A program made the translations under genes and the position numbers. A stretch of 64,000 nucleotides of DNA from Alligator mississippiensis (lineage: Eukaryota > Chordata > Crocodylia > Alligatoridae), in assembly GCF_030867095.1 (NCBI RefSeq), contig NC_081824.1:352692203-352756202 (forward strand), given 5' to 3'. Below the pieces are notes generated by a model, which saw nothing but the letters and a program-made list of their open reading frames with translations, ran no database searches and had not been told where the DNA came from. This document shows, piece after piece, positions 11,060 to 22,073 of the stretch (the first letter of the stretch is position 1; each line of letters begins with the position of its first letter).

Positions 11060-13300
11060 AATCATGGGAATGGTTGCCAAATGTGGGGGAGGGTGCTTTT
11101 GTTCAATTGGATAACTGGTCAGGCAGGCAGACTTTGATTGGCAAATGATGATTTCCCTTAGTTGCTGTTATGCTATTTCCAAGGCAGCAAAAGAATGGCA
11201 AAGCAAATTATTTTCTAGACTATTTCAAAAAACCATGCTTAAAGCACAGTTCACAGAAGAAGTTTACAGACTGCAGAAAGCCTGGACCACTTCGCGACTT
11301 GCAACGCTTATTAAGTTCAGTCATTTGCCAGATTTCTCCTGCATTTTGGGGCCCCCTTTTGTTGCCACTGCACAGTTTGTTTCATGGTAAATCCGCCAGT
11401 GACTGCACACCACTCCCAGTGTAGCATGGCATCTATCTGGCCTGATCAAAACTTTAAATGGCTTGAGACCTGGCTCTCACTTTTCCTTTCCTGAGCTTCC
11501 AGACAGTGCAGGCCAGCTGGTGCACTTGAACAAGAATTCCCTATATTTAATTGTCTACAAGCTGGTTGCAAAGCATTCTTAGTAGAGAGCTCTTGACCCT
11601 GGAATTTGATTCCCAAGGTGGTCCCATAGTAGATTTGTTGACCTTTAGGGTACAGTCACCTCTACTCTCAGGCTTTCATATAAACAGGGAAAAGGGGGAG
11701 TTGCTGTTTAGGAACATGTGCGTTTCCTATAATTTATGCAGTTTTACAAACTTTATACATGTGCCTGCAGAAGTGCAGATGTATATATAAATAAATAAAT
11801 AAATAAATCATTAGGGTGACTAGTAATTGATGTGACATTTTAGATCCTCTTCCCTTTGTTCCATCCTTTTTTCTTGGAGGGAGGTGAGGTGTCTCTCAGT
11901 CATGGGTAGGCATTGGTTTTGTCCACTCCAGCTTTCCAAAAGCCCCATAATTCTGAAAACCCTCATACATTTACTCATCACAGAACCAAAGTAATAGCCC
12001 ACCCCTAATGAGCTTGCTACAGCTTTGCAGTTTTAGACAATGGAACTCAAGTTCAACATTCAATTCGAGATGCAAGATGTGGTATGTGTGGACATACCAC
12101 ATTTTGCAGATACCCTTAACCTTAGTCAGGCACCTAGTTGCAGCTAGCTTTTCCCCAACATTGCATAGAATATGTTGACAGTAGCTTGTGAAATCTATTA
12201 GTATTTCAGATGCTCTGTATTATTAGAATGTGAGACAGATCAGCTCCTATTCCTCTCACTCGTCTGATCCTCCATTGCCCTAGCTAAATCAGGGAATGAG
12301 CCATTAAGTATAACTTAATACACAGTGTGCAAAAGACAGAAGTCTGTTAATCTGCTCTCTCATGATGGATCACCATGAAGTGAACTTGCAGAAGGAAGAA
12401 GTTGAGCATTGGTATCCATGGAGTGTTGGCCTTTACAATCTCTCTCACACTTGATTTGGGTAGGAGCCAAGTCAATTACTGGTGTGGAGCTCCTGTAACT
12501 TTATTTCCTGTATTGACTTTGCTGGAAGATGAATTTGGCCCTAGGATTTGAATGGTGTAAGGTTACATACAATCATGGATGAATATCCAATGACGTTACC
12601 AATGCTGATCAAAAAATGCAGTATGACTAAGAATAACCTATTTCCATGCCAAAGCTTCCACACAAAATTTAACTCTGTTTTTTTATTTTTCACGCCAAGG
12701 GGAGTGGGGTGGGGGGATGAGACTAGATAACATAGAGACACTTTGAAATATATTTTTTCTTTTCTACATTTTTAATGAAATCTTGATTGAAATTTTTATA
12801 TAAATATTATAACCAGCTCCAAGCTTCATGATTAGAAATGCCTTGGTACTACAGTATTTCAATTAATTGTGGGCCAGAAATTTTCAGTACCTTATATCTT
12901 CATTGAATATCTATACTGTGCTAGGTGATATGTGCAGACATACAAAAGAAAAGGGTCTCTGCTGGCAAGAGAGAAGTCTTATTTGGGAAAGATTTGTGAG
13001 GGGAACTAAAAGCAGGAGTGGGCAATGATCAGGCTTTGGGAGCAATATACTGGTAAAGAGGTGGGTATAGCCATCCCAGTGGTTCAGGATCTGTGGCAGC
13101 TTTAGTCCTATGCATGTGGTACAGGAAGAGAGATGAAGGTGACCTCTAGGTGGGAACAAATGAGCAGAAACATTGAAGAAGCTGGAGATGGAGTGAGCTT
13201 CCTCTATGCTGACAGGATCTACTCTGGTCCTTTGATGTAGCACATTTTCGGTGGACAACAGTCCTGGGTAGTGCTAGACCTAAGCCTTGCTAATAGTCAG
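11060..13300. other. Unassigned DNA with a (TAAA)n run
   Basis: No gene seen. A (AAAT/TAAA)n microsatellite of about five units lies at 11787-11809. Otherwise this is AT-rich DNA without recognisable repeat ends. The open frames are short and antiparallel. Confidence 0.45.
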
Positions 13301-13304
13301 GTGA

Positions 13305-13372
13305 ATCTATTTGTAATGTGCTTTGAGACCCTATTCAATGAAAGTTACTATACAAACATAAACTGTTACATA
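13305..13372 (+). mobile_element. L2/CR1-type LINE tail fragment
   Basis: GTAATGTGCTTTGAGACCCT followed by CAATGAAAGTTACTATACAAA follows the conserved L2-like 3' end (GTGCTTTGAGAC...GAAAGGCGCTATATAAA). Confidence 0.5.
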
Positions 13373-13476
13373 AAAAACATTCTGTCTCTGTGCAAATTTG
13401 CTTTTGGGATTGATTTTTAACTGTTCTTTTCTTTAATACTCCAGCTTCAAGCAGTAAGTTTCCAAGTGATCCCTAA

Positions 13477-13979
13477 GGCTAAGTACACACAATCAAAAAT
13501 CCCAAGGCTGAATTAATTCATTCTTTGCAGTTCAGTCCAAGCTGCATAGATTGAACTGATAAGCAAGTGAACAGACATTCATGTTTGATTTTAAAAATCA
13601 GCCACATACCTGCAGTGGCTCAGGCCAGAAGCCAGGGGGTGCTAGAGCACATCTCCTTGCTCAGCTGGAGCAGACAGCTTGGGTCAAGTCTAGCCTGCCA
13701 GCCTGATGAAGAGCGGGGTTTGCAGGGAGGGTGCTAGGCATCCTTGGATGCTGGGGGACTGTGAATTAATTTGAATCTGGAGGGGATCTGGGACAGAAGT
13801 TCAATGAAGTGATTTAACCTAAATCAGTTAAGTCTGGTATTATATCCATCCAGGTTTATCTTAAACCAGTTTTGGCTATTTTGAAAATGGTTTATGTGCA
13901 CTGCACTTCTATTGTGTTACAGATTTGAACCAGTTTCTGATCACTTATACTGGTTTATGTGCAATTTCTGTCCCTAGCC
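13477..13979 (+). mobile_element. Harbinger-like MITE, family H1, 503 bp
   Basis: It starts GGCTAAGTACACACAATC and ends with TGCAATTTCTGTCCCTAGCC. The right end read in reverse starts GGCTAGGGACAGAAATTG, giving an imperfect inverted repeat. The target duplication is TAA on both sides (13474-13476, 13980-13982), the TWA site typical of PIF/Harbinger transposons. The right-hand 190 bases (AACCAGTTT and GGTTTATGTGC motifs) recur at 17961-18208 (reverse), 22074-23219 and 54262-54418. No coding capacity. Confidence 0.75.
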
Positions 13980-13984
13980 TAAAA

Positions 13985-14450
13985 CATCACTTTAGAAGGA
14001 CATCAGGCTGCAGCAGTTTGATTCTGGATGTCAGCAGCTCTTGGCTTGTCTTTGCAATTTTCCCCAGTCTGGGAGAAACTGGTTAAAGGATGCTCTGTCC
14101 TGCAGACTTTGTAGGTAATTTATTCTTTGCTAGCTTGCAATATATGTTTTTACACACTTTTTAAAGTTTGCTTTTTAAAAAAATCTAAAACCTTATAGGG
14201 CCCATTGGTGAGCGCAGGAGTTTTAATTGACTCATTTGAATGGAGTTAAAATAATCTCTAGCAATAGCTTTTTGGAGCTATAACTGAAGGATATTTGAAT
14301 AGCTAGGGCCATAATAACCACTTATAGGAAGAATCATGATTATCTCAAACTGTCTGTGTCTGACAGGTAACACTAACATGAGATTTTAAATATTTTACTC
14401 AATTTGTAATAAGAGCAGAAAACAAACTTCCAATAAAACACAGGATGCTC
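13985..14450. other. Unassigned DNA
   Basis: AT-rich, no repeat end, gene or RNA recognised. Confidence 0.4.
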
Positions 14451-15310
14451 TTTATGCAATTTAACCTGAAATGACTTTGTATCTCTATTTAATTATGCTT
14501 ATGCAGGGACTTTTAAAGCAAACAACTGTTCCTGAAAAACAGCAATTAGTTTGAACTCCATCACAGAATCTGACTGCAGTTACTCGTTGACCACAGAGGT
14601 ACCAGCTTTGAAATGAGGACAGTTTGTTTAGAGTTTTTAGTAAACTTTCCTTCCCCTGTATGGCTTCTGTGGCAGGAGCACATCAAACACCTGTGCTCTC
14701 AAACCTGGTCTACTAGAAGTACCCACCACAGATGTCAGAGCTCTTTTGTTGACTTCTTATTAGTAGCTACTTAATGGATGAGAGCCGAACACAGCTTTGC
14801 CTAAGCACTTATCAATAGACAGCAAACATTCTTCTTTCAATGGGCAAAGGGTCAAACTGTTTCGCTTGGCTATAAAGCTTTGCCAGATAATTGCTGGTGA
14901 TTAGCAATTTTAATTACCAGGTGCTAGGGGTCGTTGCTTGTGGGTTTTTTGCTGTAGCTGTAATTGGGCAGGCTGTTAATAGGTATGGCTTATTGTAGCC
15001 ATGGTGTGTATATTTTACAGATACATCCTGCTTCTCTTTAAAGCAAGTAAAATCAAGTAAATAAAATAACCCATTTTTGTTTGAATCTGATGAGCTGGAT
15101 AGTGCTGTAACAGGTTTTTCAATAAAACTTGTCTGATAAAGGAATCTTTAATACAACTTGCTAAAGCAGCTTTTAATCCTCTTGTAAACACTTGTATGTA
15201 CTATTGTTGTTGAAGAGAGGCAATGATTTTAAAATCTTTTCCTGCTACATTGGTCATGTTGGAACTAAGCTTGTCAAACATGTTCTACCTCACTGGTTTT
15301 GCATACAGAC
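14450..15310. other. Candidate conserved noncoding region with homeodomain-type sites
   Basis: The stretch is free of recognisable repeats although its surroundings are full of them. It contains a dense set of ATTA/TAAT cores at 14886-14925 (AGATAATTGCTGGTGATTAG, then TTTTAATTACC), plus GACAGC and ATTGT-type sites at 14815-15000. Such clusters are typical of developmental enhancers in gene deserts, but motif content alone is weak evidence and I cannot see conservation. Confidence 0.3.
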
Positions 15311-15324
15311 TTTTAGGGGGGGTT

Positions 15325-15400
15325 TCATAGAATCACAAAACCAACTGCACAATTAGCAGTGAACTAATCTCTTCCCACATTCAGCAGCGAAAGGGGTTCA
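15325..15400 (-). mobile_element. Possible CR1 3' end, minus strand
   Basis: TTTCATAGAATCACAAAACC resembles the reverse complement of a CR1 3' terminus with its repeated ATTCTATGA units. The rest is eroded. Confidence 0.35.
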
Positions 15401-15746
15401 AAATAAAACTGACACAAAAGAGTCTTCTCTGATCTTTCTTACAGAGTATACAGCTATGATAATTGAGGCAGTTGTCATTTTTTTATTTTTAAAACCTCAA
15501 ATTCATTTTCTTAGGAAATTCCTCTCTACAGGCCTTAGGTATCTCTTGGGTTCTTCTGTTGCAAAGCACTATAATTAATCTACTTGAATAGCTAACAGTA
15601 GAATTGTTGCCTTGTTGGAAAAAAAGGAGTATAGATACAAATATACTTGCAATACATAGCATTAACATTGTTTTAATTTACACTGCAGTAATACCTTGCG
15701 CACCAGTTTGGATTGCAGTCCTGTGTACACTATACAAATATAGCAA

Positions 15747-16301
15747 GGGCTAGATTACATTTACACTACGTGACTGAGCTGGAGAGAAAGAGGAGCGAGT
15801 CCTCCATAATTTCTTGGTAGAAATAGATTACATGGATTGTGGATCCAAATCTGGTATACTGTGCAGCTCCCATTACAAAGATAATACCTGAGAATGAGTG
15901 GGTGGGAAGGGGGATCTCAGGCTCCTACTCATTGGTCAGTGCAGCTGAGTCAATGCAGGGTTGTGTACTTACTGCTGACGTATTAGCAGCAAATAAGGAA
16001 TACATGCAATGCAAACAACCCACTCTAAGGAGTGAACAAATTTTGACCCTCCTTTGGCATGTCTAACTGGCTGTTGGCCTGTCCTGAAGCTGCTACTGAA
16101 ATGAGCCTCTCCCATGCATTCTGCATACTCCAGATCTGGAACAGTGGGAGGGTGCTAAACATGTGTCATGATTGCCATATTTCTATATGGGCAGTCATTT
16201 CATTGCCATGATTGCCCATATTATCCACTTGGAACAAGTGGATAGGGCTTATTTTTTTGTGGTCACCTTCATAGTGGTGTAGAGCAGTGTAGACATACTT
16301 C
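15747..16301. mobile_element. Chompy/Harbinger-like MITE, about 555 bp
   Basis: The left end GGGCTAGATTACATTTACAC and the reverse complement of the right end, GAAGTATGTCTACACTGC, are related to the GGG-Y-R-Y-R-T-C-Y-ACA ends at 44873, 45403, 50093 and 40996. Near the right end there is a perfect 10-bp hairpin with a 3-nt loop (16222-16244) and another hairpin at 16168-16197. The target site is not clear. Assignment to the crocodilian 'Chompy' type is by resemblance only. Confidence 0.45.
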
Positions 16302-16479
16302 TAGTTATTGCTGTTTCACTGGGATATTGCTTTCTATGGGACTGTGCCCTTCTGATGAAATCCACTCCTTAGGTTGCAAGGATTCTTTCCTGATGTTGGT
16401 CTTCTGTGTCAAACACATAGGAGAAGCATCATCTTTAAGCAGAGAATTATGCTGTTTGAGAACCAACGTCATGTATAGA

Positions 16480-17076
16480 TGAAATGGGGGCCCTAAATTG
16501 AAGCAGTGTGTTTTAAAAAATACCGCTTCAATTTGGATTAAACCCCCGTGTTGTGCACACACCCTGCTGACTTACTTGCCTCTCTGGTGGGAGGGGAGGG
16601 TGAGCTGTTGGCGGGAAGAGTGGTCCCTGGGCTGCGGGGGGGCTGGTGCTTCCCTCCGTGGCACCTGGCTTAGGCGGTCCTTGGGGGCACCCCAGCTGCG
16701 GAGGTAAGCACCGGGCTCCTGCATAGCTCAGGCAGGCAGGCTCCAGGGGGAGGGAAAAAAAAAAGATCAGGCTCTCCACTTTTCTTGGGCAGAGCCTGCT
16801 TTCCCGGGCTGCTGTCAGGCTGCTTGCAGGGCTTCCTGCAGAGCCGTGGAGCTGCACGGAGCCTGGTACTTTGCTCGGTGGCTGTAGGGGTAGCAAACTA
16901 AAACTAGTTGAAGTTTTAGTTTCCTGTGCCTCAAGTCATTTCAGGCACATTACACTGCTGAATTTCCTACAGCCACTGGAATTAATTTGCAATATGCTGC
17001 TCACGCTTGCAAACACCAACACCATTAAACCAGTGCAAAAGCATTTAGTCCACTTCAAAGTGTCGTGCACACATGC
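16480..17076. mobile_element. GC-rich compound repeat with transposon-end motifs
   Basis: Two similar end motifs, GTGTTGTGCACACACC (about 16550) and GTGTCGTGCACACATGCC (about 17059), occur in the same orientation around a GC-rich centre. Perfect hairpins lie at 16495-16534 (10-bp arms) and 16895-16922 (11-bp arms, 6-nt loop). Donor-like sequences occur on plus (GAGGTAAGC at about 16699) and minus (CAAGTAAGT at about 16570). I cannot define the borders or the family. Confidence 0.35.
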
Positions 17077-17079
17077 CTC

Positions 17080-17950
17080 TCATTTCAACTATACACAGAC
17101 CAAGGTTTCAAGCCTAATCAAAGAACATCATCAGAATCTGGCTCCTGGCATTCCTTTTATTTTGAATAGCACCTTTCATAGGCAGTGCCATAAATCTCAA
17201 AGGGACCACTCATGCAATAAAGCACTATTCACCATAATTAAGGGCACTGGAACCCCTGACCTGAGCATGTTGTATGTACTCAATGCTCAATTTCTACACA
17301 CTTCGAGAAGTGAATTTTTACTTACAGAAGTGAAAATAAAAACTACTTTTACAGAAACATTTTCGAGGTCTTCACCCAGAGACCAAACTGCAGAGATGCT
17401 GCCTCTCCTGTTGAAGTCCTTGACGTCAGAGGTTGTTAGGATCATGCAATAAGTTCCCCTTCATATGGAATAAAACAATTGCATATAAATACCTGAGACT
17501 TATAAGAAGCACTTCAAGCACTATGTGTTTTTAAATTACAGGTTAGCCATAAAGGTCTAGCTTCTTCTGAAGTTAATAAGAGATTGGGCTTGTGGAGGGT
17601 CAATTTATGACAGAATCTCACAGGGCGCTTGGGAATGTAGATGTACAAGAAACCTCCATGCATTGAAACCCCATAAAAGAGGCTGCTACAGTTGTAGCTC
17701 CCATGATATGGGAATGTGGAACTTCCTTTCTTCATGGACTCAAAAGGCTGGATGGAGGAGGCAGGAAACTTCTACAACCTCATTACCATACCATTGACCC
17801 AACCAACCACGTGAGAGAACTGGCTTTCCCATTCTGTTTCCTAGCAGGCTGGGCTGCTCAGAGTAGGAGTTGGCCTTCCTGATATCAGTCCTTATCTTTA
17901 ATCTTCCTGTTATATGATGTGGATCTATGCTGCCATCTCTTCTAAAACCT
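17080..17950. other. Unassigned DNA
   Basis: This includes most of a 193-codon plus-strand frame (16871-17452), the longest outside GC-rich repeats. It has no recognisable domain, no start context and no splice structure, and begins inside repeat DNA, so I do not call it a gene. Confidence 0.4.
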
Positions 17951-17960
17951 GGAACACTAA

Positions 17961-18208
17961 GGCCAGGTATTGACATTATACTTTTGCCAGTTTAAGTGAT
18001 TGGAAACCAGGCTATACCCATAACAGAACAGAAGTTCCTCCACATAGACTGGTTTAAAAATGGCAGAACCTGGTCCAAGATTTGACCACTCCTCACCAAA
18101 GAGCAAATGTGTGTTCTGCCTGGTACTAATCTAAACTATATCGCTTACAAGAAAACACGTAACTGAAATTGATTGTGACTGGAGTTTTTGGAATGTCTGT
18201 ACTTAGCC
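17961..18208 (-). mobile_element. Harbinger-like MITE, family H1, 248 bp, reverse copy
   Basis: Aligned in reverse with 22074-23219 it shares AGTTTAAGTGATTGGAAACC, AACAGAACAGAAGTTCC and ACTGGTTTAAAAATGGC. Its right end GTACTTAGCC is the reverse complement of the left end of the 13477 copy. Flanks are TAA and TCA, consistent with a mutated TWA duplication. This compact copy lacks the GC-rich middle of the larger family members. Confidence 0.7.
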
Positions 18209-18299
18209 TCATATACAAGTGATGCAGGTTTCTACATGCAATTCCTTTTTCAGACCTGAAATCTACTCTCTGATTTTCTGTGATCGTATCCTGGCTGGG

Positions 18300-18850
18300 A
18301 TGGTTTAGTCAGGGATGAATCTGCCCTGAGCTGGAGAATGGATTAGGTAAACATGGCCCCCCCTGCAGCCCTGGCGATGAGCCCCCTGCCGCTGCTTCGA
18401 GGAGTGCAGCCCTGCGCCTATGTCCTCACTGCAGCCCTGAGGTCAGGGGGCATGTCACCAGGGAAGCTGGGGGACAAGAAGCGGTGAGGAGATTTTCCAC
18501 GTGGCTCCCCCACTTCCTGCAGCACCAGGTCATGTGGGGGGGAAACAGGGCAGCAGGGAACAGCAGGCCCCCTGCTCACTGCTGTTTCCTGCCGCCCTGC
18601 TTCCCCCTGCATGACCCAGTGCTGCAAGGAGTGGAGAAGCCATGCAGAAACCCTCCTCGCTGCTTCTCCCTCCTCACCCCCACTGCCCCAGTGCTGCACC
18701 CCCTGCACACAGGGCTGCAGTGAGGCTCCAGCCCCAAGCCCCACCTGGCTGAACAGCAGCCCCAGCCCTGCCCAGCTCCCTCCATACAGGGGCCTCAATC
18801 CCCCTCTCCACTTACCTGCTGGAGCTGCTCTACAGTTTGGCTGGGGCCAC
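18300..18850. mobile_element. GC-rich repeat with a large inverted repeat
   Basis: The left arm (about 18400-18572) pairs with the right arm (about 18576-18745): CCTCACTGCAGCCCTG against CAGGGCTGCAGTGAGG, CTTCCTGCAGCACCAGGTCA against TGACCCAGTGCTGCAAGG. Estimated identity is 75-85%. Antiparallel conceptual translations match each other, an independent sign of the palindrome. The part right of the palindrome, with GGGGCCTCAAT and CACTTACCTGCTGG, is similar to 28730-28790 inside a hAT MITE, so both belong to one lineage. I do not see clear terminal repeats here. Confidence 0.6.
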
Positions 18851-18854
18851 GTAC

Positions 18855-19165
18855 ATGTTTCTACACGTGGTGCCCCCTGTCTTTCCGCCTTCCTCTCAAC
18901 AGCTCTTTACCCATGCTGGTGCATCAGTACAGGCACCCCACTGCCCACTTAAACAAGTGGTTATTGCAATCCATTTTAACTGTTCAAGTGTTTCTACTGC
19001 TTATGCGCCACTCGGGTGGTAATGAGATCACCCTGAGGTGCTTACTGTGCATAATCAACTTTTTGTTGTGTATGCAGAATGCATGAGCATAATCGTAACA
19101 TTGATCATGTCGTTTTAAATTGGTGGAGCAGCGCCTGAGCACCCCATATTGTCCGGCTGCCACTG
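18855..19165. other. Unassigned DNA
   Basis: A transition from GC-rich repeat to AT-rich DNA with nothing recognised. Confidence 0.4.
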
Positions 19166-19170
19166 TCTTG

Positions 19171-19208
19171 GGAGGTGTCTTCCAGTCCTACTTCCCTATG
19201 ATCCTATG
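19171..19208 (+). mobile_element. CR1 3' tail
   Basis: GGAGGTGTCTTCCAGTCCTA continued by CTTCCCTATGATCCTATG matches the CR1 terminus (GAGGTCCCTTCCAGCCCTAC...ATGATTCTATG). The body upstream is not recognisable. Confidence 0.6.
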
Positions 19209-19214
19209 CATAGA

Positions 19215-20930
19215 AATGTATGATCTGCTTCTCTGAAAGAGCAAATATGTTAGACCAGCTGTTATGGACAAATTCCTGCTTTCAGTTAGTTATGGCCCTT
19301 TTCCTTTCTTACACTGCCTTTTAGTGTGATCTTAAGAGCTGCCATTTTCAAACCCAGATAAGATTATTATTTGATGGTGAGTGAAGAGATTCCAGATTTC
19401 AAGATTAGTATAATTGGCACTTAGGGGATGAAGGAACAATATTTTATTTTCAACATGATATAGGAACTATTTTTCTCAGGCTCTTGGCAACTGTAGTGCA
19501 ACAGAAATGGGGGGAAAAAAGCATGTTGCTTTGCAAAACTGCACCTTCCCCACCTTTTGTCATCCATGACACTGAAATAGAAATATCTACTCGTCCAAAC
19601 TTCACTTCAACCAAACACCTACCATAATTCCCATCCTTGTCCTGACATCCACAAATCACGCTATTTCCAACCTAGGTAAATACAACTAGTACACAATGTC
19701 TTTACTAAATCTAGTGTAGCTCAGTAGGAATCTGCATATAAAAGCAGCAGCATTTTTTTTCTCAGAAGCATGGCAACATGCAGCAATATGTACTTGAGAT
19801 TAGAATTCAGCCTTATTTATAATGCAATTCCTAAGCACAGCAGAGTAGGTTAAGGATAGAGTTTAAGGCTTAACTTTGAATTGCCTTGCTTTTGTGGGTT
19901 GAAGTTAGACCCATACAATGTTATTTGAACATAGTCTTTGGTACTTTGTTGATATTAGTTACCTGCTGTGACACACAGTACATGGCAGTTTCATTTTTGT
20001 ACTCTGTAAAATACAGGTATTGTACACCTGAATTATAATCTTGCTGTGATAATATGCCTCTATTGAGTCAACAAAACGAGTTGTCTATTTTGTCTTCACT
20101 CATACATCTCTCTGAAGGAAAGACTGACAATCAGAAACATAAATATTTTGGACTTCACATCTTGTGGCATGACGAAAAAGATAAAAGTGCAATAATTTTG
20201 AAATGAGAGCTCGCAGACAATGCCACTCCATTTGAACCAGTGAGATGAACTTCTTACAAAAAGCCTTTATTATAGAGCAGTGTTAAAATGCTACAGTCCA
20301 ATCATTTTTCAAATGTATAAAATGAAAAATGTTCTATTTAATGTACCATCATCTGAAGTATGAATATGCAGGAACTGCAAGGTAAAATAAGGCTGATTTT
20401 TTTTTAAAGTCCACAAAATGTAAGCTGTCTTAACCAAAGGACCACAACACCACACTCTTGCATTTCTTTTATGTTCCTTGTAGTGGAATAAAACCAATTA
20501 TAATCTCCAGGCTCTGAAGGAAGAATTTTATTCATATGCCACTACCATTTTATTGTGTCCCATGAAAATTAAAGAAAACTATAAAAGTAGCTCATTTTGA
20601 GTATTAAAAATTCTTCTGATTTTGATGTGGCTCCTTTTTTAATGAATGTCATTACTTACACAAATCTGTGTCCTGCTGGTGAAGTACCTGTTCTGGATTC
20701 TTATGGCATTTGTGCTTCCCACACCGTGTCCATGTATCTTTAGTTTAGTATGAGTAGACTCCAGTACTGCCTCTTTTCTAAGCCTCTCTCAGCTGCTTCC
20801 TGGGTACAGACTGGCTGTTACCTTTTCAAAGAAACTGGATTTCATGCTCAAGCTGCTTTAGCCCCCCACCAGCATACCATTGGCCTCTTAAGACACTAGC
20901 TGCATAAAAAGCCTCTCACATTGAATATTG
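19215..20930. other. Unassigned AT-rich DNA
   Basis: No gene, RNA or clear repeat seen. Open frames are short, and polyadenylation-like AATAAA strings have no associated gene. Confidence 0.45.
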
Positions 20931-20939
20931 CCTATGGGT

Positions 20940-21080
20940 ATTCTGGTATACAGGTGGGTACGTATGCACTTTACAGACTAACTAAAGAATGTTATGTATA
21001 GAGCATAAGCTTTCATAAACTTGATCTCACTTCATCAAATGTTGCTGATGTCTTCACTTGCTTCACTCACTCCTTACTTC
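20940..21080 (+). repeat. Dispersed sauropsid repeat fragment
   Basis: ACAGACTAACTAAAG, GAGCATAAGCTTTCATAAAC and CTCACTTCATCAAATG follow a very common reptile repeat (TTAGAGCATAAGCTTTCGTGAG...TCACTTCATC). The second half of the unit may continue to about 21130. Recognition rests on remembered motif order. Confidence 0.45.
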
Positions 21081-21084
21081 ATCA

Positions 21085-21690
21085 GATGCTTTTTTTCTTA
21101 TAATTTCTACCCCCTTTGTCAGGTGATCTGTTTTTTAGTTACCATTCCTGTGGAGTTCAGATTTTTAAAACGTGGTTTGTCCTGGTTTTGTCTATATCAT
21201 TGTATCATCATTTTTGCCTAATTCATTCCATTTGGATGAATGATCATTTTTAACAACTTCCCAATTTTAGCCCTGTGCCAGGTACAAAGTGACCATAATC
21301 AACTAAAGACCATTTCTAGAAAGGAACTAGTGACTCAAAGCATTTTCAGTAGAACTGCAACACAACATGTTAGATGTATTCTGCAAGAAAGGGAGTGAGA
21401 TGGATATAACTGATGTCTTATCCGTGGAGGCTTTGCTGCTTGAAAATACAGCAACTCAACAACAGTCTAAGATTTCCAGGCTACTGGAAAGCATCAAAAA
21501 GCCAGTTATACACTAAAGTGAAAATACATCTCCAAAAACCAGAGTAGAAAAGTTAATTTGCTGAACAAGTAGAGTTAGGTTGGGGTTTGGGGAGGGGGAG
21601 GGGAAGTGGGATTTTTTGTGGGGGTTGTTTTTGCTTTTTTGAGGGTAGGTGGGGTATTTAGGGTTTTTTAAGAGGAGTGTTTGATGTTAA
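21085..21690. other. Unassigned DNA with a G/T-rich tract
   Basis: A G- and T-rich low-complexity stretch lies at 21580-21670. No gene seen. Confidence 0.4.
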
Positions 21691-21699
21691 CATGAATTA

Positions 21700-22073
21700 G
21701 AAGAGAGGGTCCAGAGGCAGGCAACAAAGATGATAAAGGATTTGGAAAGCAAGTCATATAAGGAGAGGTTGAAGGAGCTAAGCATGTTCAGTTTGCGGAA
21801 AAGATGCTTAAGAGGGAACATGATAGTAGTCTGCAATTATTGAATGGCTGCCATAAGAAGAGGGAAGGCACCTTTTCTCTCTTGATGCAGAAAGGAGGAT
21901 GCAGTTCAATGACTTGAAGTTGCAGCAAAGTACGTTTACATTGGATATCCAAAAAAAAAATCTTTACTGTTAGAACAGTGAGGCAGTGGAGTAGACTGCC
22001 AAGGGAAGTTATGGACTCTCCATCACTGGAGGTGTTAGAAGAGGCTGGACATCCACTGGTTAGGGATGACCTA
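21700..22073 (+). mobile_element. CR1 LINE, 3' region, first half of a split copy
   Basis: It follows the CR1 3' region closely: GGGTCCAGAGGCAGGCAACA, AAGATGATAAAGGATTTGGA, GGAGAGGTTGAAGGAGCTAA, a TTTACTGTTAGAACAGTGAGG block, CAGTGGAGTAGACTGCCAAG, GGAAGTTATGGACTCTCCAT, GGCTGGACATCC and GGTTAGGGATGACCTA. It stops exactly at the CTA that forms the target duplication of the next element. The remaining tail follows at 23223. Confidence 0.85.

Noticed and set aside
16871..17452. 193-codon open frame
   Set aside because: It begins in a repeat, has no recognisable domain, and flanking splice or start context is not convincing.
18418..18798. Matching frames on both strands
   Set aside because: The match is produced by the large palindrome, not by coding constraint.
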